This document shows positions 1 to 6,913 of a stretch of 13,536 nucleotides of DNA, one piece after another (the stretch's first letter is position 1; each line of letters starts with the position of its first letter). The position numbers and the translations under genes were made by a program. The stretch comes from Candidatus Omnitrophota bacterium (GTDB taxonomy: Bacteria > Omnitrophota > Gorgyraeia > Gygaellales > Profunditerraquicolaceae), in assembly GCA_016938245.1 (NCBI GenBank), contig JAFGUY010000061.1, forward strand, positions 1 through 13,536, written 5' to 3'. A model generated the notes under the pieces. That model was not told the DNA's origin. It saw only the letters and a list, made by a program, of their open reading frames with translations, and ran no database searches.

Positions 1-618
1 ATAATTAACGAAAATGTGCTTATCCCCCGGCCGGAGACGGAGATTCTGGTTGAAGCCGCATTGAAGTATGCCGGGAATATCCATCCAAATGAAAATAATA
101 TATTGGAATTAGGGACAGGTTCAGGGTGTATCGCGGTAAGCGTTGCTAAATTTTTGCCCAACTTTAAAATCACCGCTACGGATATTTCTTCAAAGGCTTT
201 GACGGTAGCTAAAAATAACGCAAATTTAAATAAAGTATCAGAAAGGATAAATTTTTTATTAAGCGATTTATTCAGTTCTTTGCCGGTATGCGATAATAAA
301 TATTCTTTATGCCTCTCTAATCCGCCGTATATCGTAAGCAGTGAAATTAACGGATTGCAGCCCGAGGTAAAATATGAACCAAGGCAGGCTTTAGACGGGG
401 GAAGCGACGGATTTAGGTTTTACCGGAAAATAATTAAAGGATCTTTAGATTATTTAAAATCCGGCGGGTTCTTGATTATGGAGATTGGGTATGAGCAGAG
501 GAAAGACGTTGAAGATATCTTTTCCGGGCAGGATTCTTTTAATCTGATAGAGGTCATCAAAGATTATAATAATTTAGAGAGGGTTATTGTAGCGAGGAAA
601 GGTAAAGAAAATGGATAA
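1..618 (+). CDS. prmC: PrmC, release factor glutamine methyltransferase (5' partial)
   Basis: PrmC methylates the glutamine of the GGQ motif in peptide release factors RF1 and RF2, using S-adenosylmethionine, in the cytoplasm. The frame is open from base 1, so the gene began upstream. The GTG at 16 is an internal Val codon of the family's IPRPETE segment (bases 22-42), not a start. The SAM-binding ELGTGSG lies at bases 106-126 and the catalytic NPPY at bases 319-330, the signature of enzymes that methylate glutamine or asparagine side-chain nitrogens. About 205 residues are present. The family usually has about 280, so the missing part is the N-terminal helical domain that binds the release factor. 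The last 8 bases overlap murA. In many bacteria prfA lies just upstream, which would be expected here outside the window. Confidence 0.96.
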   Translation: MINENVLIPRPETEILVEAALKYAGNIHPNENNILELGTGSGCIAVSVAKFLPNFKITATDISSKALTVAKNNANLNKVSERINFLLSDLFSSLPVCDNKYSLCLSNPPYIVSSEINGLQPEVKYEPRQALDGGSDGFRFYRKIIKGSLDYLKSGGFLIMEIGYEQRKDVEDIFSGQDSFNLIEVIKDYNNLERVIVARKGKENG

Positions 619-1873
619 ATTAATTATTGAGGGAGGTATTAAGTTAAAAGGGGAAGTTACTGTTTCCGGGGCAAAGAACGCAGTATTGCCGATTATGGCG
701 GCAACATTATTGACTGATTGCGCCTGTATTATTAAGGGCGTACCTGATTTGCGCGATACTAATACCATGATAAGGATACTGCGCTCTTTGGGCAAGGGTG
801 TTGAGTTTGATAAGGGGGTATTAACGATTACCGCCTTAAAGAATACAAACTGTGTAGCGGATTATAAGCTTGTTTCTACTATGCGCGCTTCTTTTTGTGT
901 CTTAGGCCCGCTTTTAGGAAAGTTAAAGAAAGCTAAAGTTTCCCTTCCCGGAGGCTGTATTATTGGCGTAAGGCCCGTAGATTTGCATTTAAAGGGGATA
1001 AGAGCCCTCGGAGCTGACATACATATTGATTCGGGGTATATATTCGCTAAAGCCGATAAGTTAAAAGGGGCGCATATATATCTGGGTGGGGTTTATGGTT
1101 CCTCTGTTTTAGCTACTGATAATGTGATGATGGCTGCTGTTTTGGCTTCCGGCAGGACTGTAATTGAGGCTGCAGCATGCGAGCCTGAGGTAGTAGATTT
1201 AGCAGAGTTTCTGATTAAAATGGGCGCTAAGATTAAAGGGCATGGTACGCCCATCATAGAAATTGAAGGAGTTAAGCATTTACACGGGGCAACGCATACA
1301 ATTATCCCTGATAGGGTTGAAGCAGGCACAATGATTTTAGCTGCTTTGATTACCAAGGGGGATATTTTTATTAAAAATGTTTTGCTTAAACACTTAGGCG
1401 CTTTGATTGATAAGTTAGAAGAGGCAGGCGCAAGCATGAGAAAAGAAGATAATTCTATACACGTGAAATACAGAAAGCCTCTTAATGCCGTAAATATTAC
1501 AACTCTTCCTTACCCGGGGTTTCCTACTGATATGCAGGCGCAGATGATGAGCCTGATGAGTATTACCCCCGGTATTACGATAGTGACTGAGAAAATTTAT
1601 CCGGATAGATTTATGCATGTTGCCGAGCTTAATCGTATGGGAGCGCATATCCAGCGCGAGGGGCCGCATGCAATAGTAGAAGGCGTAAGAAATTTGTCAG
1701 GGGCGCCGGTTATGGCTTCAGATTTACGCGCTTCAGCTTCACTTGCCTTAGCAGGACTGGCAGCCTCGGGAAAAACCTCTATTTCAAGGATTTATCATCT
1801 TGAGCGAGGTTACGAGAGAATCGAGGAGAAGTTAGAGAGTTTGGGCGCCAGGGTGCGCAGGGAAAAAGAATGA
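611..1873 (+). CDS. murA: MurA, UDP-N-acetylglucosamine 1-carboxyvinyltransferase
   Basis: MurA transfers enolpyruvate from phosphoenolpyruvate to UDP-GlcNAc, the first committed cytoplasmic step of peptidoglycan synthesis. At 420 residues it has the usual full length. Visible signatures are SGAKNA with Lys22-Asn23, the catalytic loop PGGC with Cys116 (the residue alkylated by fosfomycin; many resistant lineages have Asp here), RPVDLH at 121-126, PGFPTDMQAQ with Asp307, DLRASASL at 371-378, and HLERGYERI with Arg399. The two inside-out alpha/beta barrel halves are both present. The start ATG is preceded by GAGGAAAGG at 594-602, a usable ribosome-binding site within the end of prmC. The gene overlaps prmC by 8 bases and trpG by 4 (ATGA), so translation of all three is probably coupled. 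EPSP synthase (AroA) is the nearest alternative but the PGGC loop and length fit MurA. Confidence 0.97.
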   Translation: MDKLIIEGGIKLKGEVTVSGAKNAVLPIMAATLLTDCACIIKGVPDLRDTNTMIRILRSLGKGVEFDKGVLTITALKNTNCVADYKLVSTMRASFCVLGPLLGKLKKAKVSLPGGCIIGVRPVDLHLKGIRALGADIHIDSGYIFAKADKLKGAHIYLGGVYGSSVLATDNVMMAAVLASGRTVIEAAACEPEVVDLAEFLIKMGAKIKGHGTPIIEIEGVKHLHGATHTIIPDRVEAGTMILAALITKGDIFIKNVLLKHLGALIDKLEEAGASMRKEDNSIHVKYRKPLNAVNITTLPYPGFPTDMQAQMMSLMSITPGITIVTEKIYPDRFMHVAELNRMGAHIQREGPHAIVEGVRNLSGAPVMASDLRASASLALAGLAASGKTSISRIYHLERGYERIEEKLESLGARVRREKE

Positions 1874-2436
1874 TTTTAATGATTGATAATTACGATTCAT
1901 TTACTTATAACCTTGTGCAGTATTTAGGTGCATTAAGCCAGAGGGTTGAGGTATTCCGTAACGATAAAATAACCGTTCGGGATATATCAAGGCTTAAGCC
2001 TGAAAAGATAATCATCTCTCCCGGTCCCGGCCGGCCTGAAGGGGCTGGGATACCTTGCAGGGTAATCAAGGAATTTTCCGGGAAAATCCCTATTTTAGGG
2101 GTTTGCCTCGGCCATCAGGCAATCAGCTATGCCTATGGAGGAAGGATTGTTAAGGCAAAAAAACTTATGCACGGCAAGACTTCGTTAATTTACCACAATA
2201 ATAAAGATATATTCCGTAATATACCTAATCCGTTTGAAGCCACGCGTTACCACTCTTTAATTGTAGAAAAAAAGAGCCTGCCCGCCTCTCTTAAAATTAC
2301 AGCCGTAACAAAAGAAAAAGAGATTATGGGCTTAAGGCATAAAGATTATCCTGTTTTCGGGGTGCAATTTCATCCGGAGTCCATCCTTACGCATCCGGGT
2401 ATGGATATATTAAGGAATTTTATAAAAATATGCTGA
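1870..2436 (+). CDS. trpG: TrpG, anthranilate synthase glutamine amidotransferase subunit
   Basis: This class I glutamine amidotransferase hydrolyses glutamine and channels ammonia to the chorismate-binding subunit TrpE to make anthranilate. The 188-residue single domain starts with the family's MIDNYDSFTYNLVQYL segment (residues 4-19). The oxyanion PGPGRP is at 51-56, the nucleophile Cys79 is in GVCLGHQAI, and the His168/Glu170 pair of the catalytic triad is in VQFHPES. The start ATG shares four bases (ATGA) with the murA stop, with AGGGA at 1858-1862 as a likely ribosome-binding site. It overlaps trpD by 7 bases. The neighbouring trp genes argue for TrpG. The same protein often also serves PabB in folate synthesis (then called PabA), and since no trpE or pabB is visible a dual role remains possible. 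Confidence 0.93.
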   Translation: MILMIDNYDSFTYNLVQYLGALSQRVEVFRNDKITVRDISRLKPEKIIISPGPGRPEGAGIPCRVIKEFSGKIPILGVCLGHQAISYAYGGRIVKAKKLMHGKTSLIYHNNKDIFRNIPNPFEATRYHSLIVEKKSLPASLKITAVTKEKEIMGLRHKDYPVFGVQFHPESILTHPGMDILRNFIKIC

Positions 2437-3437
2437 TAAGAGAAGCAATAAAAACCCTCGCACAGAAAAAAAACCTTAATCCTCAAGAAATGCAGGCAGT
2501 TATGTCGGACATATTAACCGGGGTAACTGCTACCGCGGATATAATCGAATTCCTTACTTTTCTAAATGTTAAGGGAGAAACAGTTGAAGAGCTCACTGCG
2601 GCAGTAGAGGTCATGCTTAAATATGTTGACCCTATTATTGTGGATCGGACAAATATATTGGATACCTGCGGAACCGGCGGAGACAGGAAGGGCACCTTCA
2701 ATATCTCAACTATTACTGCTTTCGTAGCTTCCGGAGCAGGGGTATGCGTCGCCAAACACGGTAACCGTTCTGTTTCAAGCAAATGCGGAAGCGCCGATAT
2801 ATTGGAGGCTTTGGGTGTAGATATAAATATGGATAAAGTAAAAATTAAGAGATGTCTGGAAGACGTAGGAATTGCTTTTTTGTTTGCCCCCAATTTTCAT
2901 CCTGCGATGAAACATGTGATGCCTGCGCGCAAGAAGATTAGCCAAAAGACCATCTTTAACATTTTAGGCCCTTTAATTAATCCTGCGCGCGCGACTAATC
3001 AGCTCATCGGAGTCTATAGCCTAGAATGGACTAAGACTTTAGCGCGGGTGCTGCATAATTTAGGTACCAAACATGTATTGGTTGTCCATGGCAAGGACGG
3101 ATTAGATGAGGTAACTACTACGGATAAGACATTTATTTGCGAGGCTCTTGGCGGAAAGTTTAAAGATTATGAAATCTCTCCTGAAGAATTCGGTTTTAAA
3201 AGGGTGCCAAAAGAAGACCTTCTGGGCGGTAATATAGAGGAGAATGTAGGCATTGCCCTAGGTGTATTAAGCGGAGAGAAGGGCCCTAAAAGGGATATTG
3301 TATTATTAAATTCCGGATGCGCCATATATGCCGCAGATAAAGCCGAGTCAATAGTTGAAGGGGTTAAGCTTGCGGAAGATTCGATTGACAGCGGTAAAGC
3401 GTTAGAGAAACTTAGCATGCTAAAGAGGTATTCTTAA
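2430..3437 (+). CDS. trpD: TrpD, anthranilate phosphoribosyltransferase
   Basis: TrpD joins anthranilate to phosphoribosyl pyrophosphate (PRPP), giving phosphoribosylanthranilate, the second step of the tryptophan branch. The protein has 335 residues, the usual length for an unfused enzyme. It carries the PRPP-binding DTCGTGGD at 78-85, NIST at 91-94, KHGNRSVSSKCGSAD at 109-123, the anthranilate-side Arg167, IFNILGPLINPA at 175-186, and the metal-binding GLDEVTTT segment near 229-236. The ATG overlaps the trpG stop region by 7 bases. A TAAGGA at 2411-2416 is rather far upstream, so translational coupling to trpG is likely the main way it is started. It is not fused to trpG, unlike the enterobacterial arrangement. 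The gene ends before the only sizeable gap in the trp cluster. Confidence 0.97.
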   Translation: MLIREAIKTLAQKKNLNPQEMQAVMSDILTGVTATADIIEFLTFLNVKGETVEELTAAVEVMLKYVDPIIVDRTNILDTCGTGGDRKGTFNISTITAFVASGAGVCVAKHGNRSVSSKCGSADILEALGVDINMDKVKIKRCLEDVGIAFLFAPNFHPAMKHVMPARKKISQKTIFNILGPLINPARATNQLIGVYSLEWTKTLARVLHNLGTKHVLVVHGKDGLDEVTTTDKTFICEALGGKFKDYEISPEEFGFKRVPKEDLLGGNIEENVGIALGVLSGEKGPKRDIVLLNSGCAIYAADKAESIVEGVKLAEDSIDSGKALEKLSMLKRYS

Positions 3438-3442
3438 AACAA

Positions 3443-3478
3443 GAAAATTGCCTTCGATAATAGCTTAATGCAATTTTC
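3443..3478 (+). promoter_or_regulatory. Hairpin in the trpD-trpC spacer
   Basis: A perfect 9-base inverted repeat, GAAAATTGC at 3443-3451 and GCAATTTTC at 3470-3478, encloses an 18-base loop. A second possible pairing, CTTCGA at 3452-3457 with TCGAAG at 3477-3482, uses two of the same bases (3477-3478), so the two stems compete. No run of T follows, so this is not an ordinary intrinsic terminator. It sits in the only gap longer than a few bases in the trp cluster. It may be an RNA stability or processing element or a switch controlling the downstream trp genes. The pairing is seen directly; the role is inferred. Confidence 0.5.
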
Positions 3479-3500
3479 GAAGTGGTACAGCATTTATACT
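3474..3500 (+). promoter_or_regulatory. Possible weak promoter ahead of trpC
   Basis: TATACT at 3495-3500 is close to the sigma-70 -10 consensus and is the same hexamer found in the rpmB promoter at the other end of this window. The -35 region is poor: TTTTCG at 3474-3479 with a 15-base spacer is the best I can find. If used, transcription would begin near 3507, only a few bases before the trpC ATG at 3511, giving an almost leaderless message. That would fit the absence of a ribosome-binding site before trpC. The match is suggestive only. Confidence 0.3.
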
Positions 3501-3510
3501 TTTCTAAACC

Positions 3511-4302
3511 ATGAAAAACGCAGACGCCTTAAAGGAGATTATTGCAAAAAAGAAAGAAAGGGTTGCTTTGGTTAAGCAGCAGATCTCTGAGGAAGAGTTA
3601 AAATCCAGATTGCCTTCCCTTATCCCTTGCCGTAAATTTATTGAAGCCATAAGCAAGCCGCGCCAGATTTCGCTTATCGCAGAGGTTAAGAAGGCTTCGC
3701 CTTCTTTAGGGGTTATCCGGCAGGATTTTAATCATATTGAGATTGCTAAGGCTTATCAAGAATCCCAAGTGCAGGCTATATCGGTTTTAACGGAAGAGGA
3801 TTTCTTCTTAGGGAATATATCTTATATTAACGAAGTAAGGAATATGGTTGAAGTGCCTGTATTAAGAAAAGATTTTATCTTTGATAAGTATCAAATCTAT
3901 GAATCCAGATTTTACGGGGCAGATGCAGTTCTGTTAATCGCGGGTATACTTACTCAGGATGAATTAGCGCAGTTTTCCCAGTTGGCTTTAGAGTTAGGCA
4001 TGGACCCTTTAGTTGAGGTGCACGAGGAGAGAGAACTGAAGAAGGTATTGAAACTAAAATCAATACCGCTTATCGGTATAAACAACCGTAATTTGCACAC
4101 TTTAGAAGTTGACTCCAAAACTATCGAGAGGCTCTTTCCTCTTATCCCGAAGGAAAAAACAGTAGTTGTTGAAAGCGGTATAAAGAGCAGCCAGGATATA
4201 TTATTTTTAAAGATACTGGGTGTTAGCGCTTGTTTAATCGGGACTGCTTTTATGCAGGCAGAGAATATACCAAAAAAGATAGAAGAGCTAATGGGGTGGT
4301 AA
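3511..4302 (+). CDS. trpC: TrpC, indole-3-glycerol phosphate synthase
   Basis: TrpC closes the ring of carboxyphenylamino-deoxyribulose phosphate to form indole-3-glycerol phosphate with loss of CO2. The 263-residue TIM barrel shows the N-terminal helix of the family (LKEIIAKKKERV, 7-18), then Glu58 and Lys60 in IAEVKKASPS, Lys120 in LRKDF, Glu169 in LVEVH, Asn191 in GINNRN, and Glu221-Ser222 in VVESGI, the known catalytic and phosphate-binding positions. It is a single-domain enzyme, not fused to TrpF. An in-frame TAA at 3505-3507 leaves this ATG as the only sensible start. No ribosome-binding site precedes it, which is unusual because the gene is also too far from trpD for direct coupling. 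Its stop codon touches the trpF start. Confidence 0.97.
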   Translation: MKNADALKEIIAKKKERVALVKQQISEEELKSRLPSLIPCRKFIEAISKPRQISLIAEVKKASPSLGVIRQDFNHIEIAKAYQESQVQAISVLTEEDFFLGNISYINEVRNMVEVPVLRKDFIFDKYQIYESRFYGADAVLLIAGILTQDELAQFSQLALELGMDPLVEVHEERELKKVLKLKSIPLIGINNRNLHTLEVDSKTIERLFPLIPKEKTVVVESGIKSSQDILFLKILGVSACLIGTAFMQAENIPKKIEELMGW

Positions 4303-4914
4303 TTGGTTAAAGTAAAGATCTGCGGGATTACAAACTTAGAGGATGCTTTGGCTGCTCTTTTTTCTGGTGCGGATGCAATAGGGTTTGTATTCTACAAGAG
4401 GAGCCCGCGTTATATAAACCCTGCAAAAGCAGGAAATATATCGCGTATTCTACCTAAAAAGTTATTAAAGGCCGGAGTATTCGTAAATGCGAAAGAAAAG
4501 GATATAAAAAAGATTTACAGATTATGCGATCTTGATATGTTGCAGTTTCACGGGGAAGAATCCCCGGAATTTTGTGCCAGATTTAAGAAGTATAAGGTTA
4601 TAAAGGCATTTAAGATTAAAAAGGGGGTTGATTCCGGTAAATTCAAAGAATATAAAACTTTTGCTTATCTTTTTGATGCTTTTTGTAAAGATAAACCCGG
4701 GGGTACCGGTAGAAAGTTTAACTGGAATTTGTTAAAGAAAGCGGATAAAATAAAGCGTCCGGTTTTTTTATCCGGAGGCCTAAATTCCCGTAATGTAAGA
4801 TCTGCGTTAAAGGCAATTAGGCCTGATTGGGTGGATGCCTCAAGCGGGGTTGAGGCTAGCCCCGGCAAGAAAGACCACAGAAAAGTAAGCGAATTTATTA
4901 AAAGGGTAAAATGA
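4303..4914 (+). CDS. trpF: TrpF, phosphoribosylanthranilate isomerase
   Basis: TrpF carries out the Amadori rearrangement of phosphoribosylanthranilate, the step between TrpD and TrpC. The 203-residue barrel has KICGIT with the general base Cys7, LQFHGEE at 80-86, the general acid Asp125 in YLFDAF, the phosphate loop PGGTGRKFNW at 132-141, LSGGLNSRNV at 156-165, and DASSGVEASPGKKD at 178-191. The start is TTG: the trpC stop TAA lies directly before it in the same frame, and no other start codon precedes the KICGIT motif. GGGGTGG at 4293-4299, inside the end of trpC, can serve as a ribosome-binding site. The gene overlaps trpB by four bases (ATGA). Confidence 0.96.
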   Translation: MVKVKICGITNLEDALAALFSGADAIGFVFYKRSPRYINPAKAGNISRILPKKLLKAGVFVNAKEKDIKKIYRLCDLDMLQFHGEESPEFCARFKKYKVIKAFKIKKGVDSGKFKEYKTFAYLFDAFCKDKPGGTGRKFNWNLLKKADKIKRPVFLSGGLNSRNVRSALKAIRPDWVDASSGVEASPGKKDHRKVSEFIKRVK

Positions 4915-6110
4915 GCAATAAATCAGTAAGCAGAGTATTCCCGGATCAAAAAGGATATTTTCTGGAATTTGGCGGAAGGTTTGTTCCTGAAACACTTATT
5001 TTTGCCTTAGATGAGTTGAATAACGAATACAAGAAGGCGAAGAAAGATAAAGAATTTACTTCCCAGTTTAATTATTACCTTAAAGAATATGCGGGAAGGC
5101 CAACGCCTTTATATCTTGCTAAAAATCTAAGCGAATGCCTAGGCATAAAAAAGATTTATTTAAAAAGGGAGGATCTCCTCCATACCGGAGCGCATAAGAT
5201 TAATAATGCTTTAGGTCAGGGGCTCTTGGCTTTAAGGATGAAAAAGCCCAGGGTAATTGCTGAAACCGGCGCAGGCCAGCACGGGGTAGCTACGGCAACA
5301 GTTGCCGCGCTCTTTGGTTTAAAATGTGATATTTATATGGGAGAAGAGGATATGCGGCGCCAGGAGTCTAATGTTTTCAGGATGAGGCTTCTGGGTGCTA
5401 GGGTTATCCCGGTTAAGACAGGCCTTAAGACTCTAAAAGACGCTATGACCGAGGCTTTACGTGACTGGGTTACGAATGTACGTGACACACATTATATTAT
5501 CGGGACAGTTGCCGGGCCACATCCGTATCCGATGCTGGTTAGGGACTTTCAGTCTGTAATCGGAAACGAAACAAAGGCGCAATTAAAAATAAAGGAAAAA
5601 AGCCTTCCTGATTATTTAGTTGCCTGTGTCGGAGGGGGGAGCAATGCCTTGGGGTTATTCCACCCTTTCTTTAATGATAGAAAAGTAAAGTTTATCGGTG
5701 TTGAAGCAGGCGGAAGAGGGATATTTTTAGGCCAGCATGCCGCAAGTTTAGTCAAGGGTAAGATAGGAATCTTACACGGCGCTAAATCCGCGCTTTTATA
5801 CGATAATTCCGGTCAGGTAAACCAAACGCATTCTATATCCGCAGGCCTTGATTATCCCGGAGTCGGGCCTGAACATGCATATTATAAGAAGATAGGAAGA
5901 GCAAAGTATTTTACGGTATCTGATAAAGAAGCATTAACGGCATTTAAGTTGATTTCCAATCTGGAAGGGATAATCCCGGCGCTAGAATCCGCTCATGCAA
6001 TTGCCTATTTAAATAAAATGTCCGGAAAAGTAAAGAAAGATTCGATAGTTGTAGTTTGTCTTTCCGGTAGAGGGGATAAGGATTTAGGTATTGTTACGGG
6101 GGCTCTGTAG
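4911..6110 (+). CDS. trpB: TrpB, tryptophan synthase beta chain
   Basis: The beta chain condenses indole with serine to make tryptophan, using pyridoxal phosphate. With 399 residues it matches the TrpB1 type that pairs with TrpA; the longer TrpB2 type, often found away from trpA, is less likely. The N-terminal GYFLEFGGRFVPETL is at 15-29, the PLP lysine is Lys96 in HTGAHKINNALGQG, the catalytic Glu118 lies in ETGAGQHGVA, and the PLP phosphate loop GGGSNALG is at 241-248. The start overlaps the trpF stop by four bases, with AAAGGG at 4901-4906 too close to act as a good ribosome-binding site. The gene ends two bases before trpA, as expected for subunits made in equal amounts. Confidence 0.98.
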   Translation: MSNKSVSRVFPDQKGYFLEFGGRFVPETLIFALDELNNEYKKAKKDKEFTSQFNYYLKEYAGRPTPLYLAKNLSECLGIKKIYLKREDLLHTGAHKINNALGQGLLALRMKKPRVIAETGAGQHGVATATVAALFGLKCDIYMGEEDMRRQESNVFRMRLLGARVIPVKTGLKTLKDAMTEALRDWVTNVRDTHYIIGTVAGPHPYPMLVRDFQSVIGNETKAQLKIKEKSLPDYLVACVGGGSNALGLFHPFFNDRKVKFIGVEAGGRGIFLGQHAASLVKGKIGILHGAKSALLYDNSGQVNQTHSISAGLDYPGVGPEHAYYKKIGRAKYFTVSDKEALTAFKLISNLEGIIPALESAHAIAYLNKMSGKVKKDSIVVVCLSGRGDKDLGIVTGAL

Positions 6111-6112
6111 GA

Positions 6113-6913
6113 ATGGTTAAAAGAATAAATCGTATAGACGGTTGTTTTAAGGAATTAAAGAAAAAAAAGCAGAAGGCCTTAGTTATTTTTATTACTGCGG
6201 GTTATCCAAGCTTAAAAGTAACTGAAAAGCTAGTCTTGGAATTTGAGAAAGCAGGCGTTGATATCATAGAATTAGGGGTTCCTTTTTCTGACCCGATGGC
6301 CGACGGGCCGGTGATTCAATTTTCTTCCTTTGAGGCGTTAAAAAATAATACCCGTCTTACGGATATAATAAATTTAGTAGGAAGATTACGCCGTAAAGTA
6401 AATATACCCTTGTTGCTTATGACTTATTATAATCCCGTCTTTTCTTTTGGGGAGGATAGGTTTATAAAAGAGGCGATAGTAAAGGGCGTAGACGGGGTAA
6501 TTATACCCGATCTTCCGCCTGATGAAGGAAAAGATTTTGTTCATAAGGCCCAAAGAGCAGGGCTGTATAGTATATGTTTTATCGCTCCTACTACTTCTTT
6601 AAAAAGAATGAAGATAATTTTAAAGCTCGCAAAGGGGTTTATCTATTATGTCTCTTTAACCGGAGTTACAGGAGCGCGTAAGTCTTTATCTTACGACTTA
6701 AAAGAAAATGTAACAAAAATAAAAAAGTATACGCAGGTGCCTGTCTGCGTAGGCTTTGGCGTCTCTTGCCGGGAGCAGGTAAAGCAGGTATCTAAGTTTT
6801 CCGACGGAGTCATTGTAGGGAGCGCCATTATAAATAAGATAAAAGAAAATATTAAGAACCCTTATTTAATTAAGGAGGCAGTCAATTTTGTGCGGGGTTT
6901 AAAAAAAGCATGA
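6113..6913 (+). CDS. trpA: TrpA, tryptophan synthase alpha chain
   Basis: The alpha chain splits indole-3-glycerol phosphate into indole and glyceraldehyde-3-phosphate and passes indole to TrpB through a tunnel. The 266-residue barrel is full length. It carries the two catalytic acids at the family spacing, Glu53 in ELGVPFSDP and Asp64 in MADGP, followed by LMTYYNPV at 102-109, IPDLPPDE at 131-138, the active-site loop YYVSLTGVTGAR at 178-189, VCVGFGVS at 211-218, and the phosphate-binding DGVIVGSAI at 231-239. It lies immediately after trpB. Its stop overlaps the start of the M16 peptidase by four bases, so the trp cluster runs on into an unrelated gene. Confidence 0.98.
   Translation: MVKRINRIDGCFKELKKKKQKALVIFITAGYPSLKVTEKLVLEFEKAGVDIIELGVPFSDPMADGPVIQFSSFEALKNNTRLTDIINLVGRLRRKVNIPLLLMTYYNPVFSFGEDRFIKEAIVKGVDGVIIPDLPPDEGKDFVHKAQRAGLYSICFIAPTTSLKRMKIILKLAKGFIYYVSLTGVTGARKSLSYDLKENVTKIKKYTQVPVCVGFGVSCREQVKQVSKFSDGVIVGSAIINKIKENIKNPYLIKEAVNFVRGLKKA

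Noticed and set aside
16..18. GTG as the start of prmC
   Set aside because: The frame is open to base 1 and the upstream codons continue the family's sequence before IPRPETE; about 80 N-terminal residues lie outside the window.
1093..1437. Minus-strand open frame of 114 codons opposite murA
   Set aside because: Entirely within the intact MurA barrel sequence and without a start signal or recognisable motif.
2483..2893. Minus-strand open frame of 136 codons opposite trpD
   Set aside because: It lies wholly inside a gene with complete TrpD motifs, has no start signal and resembles no family; a mirror of codon bias.
3443..3478. Intrinsic terminator after trpD
   Set aside because: The stem is A+T rich, the loop is 18 bases and no T run follows the stem.
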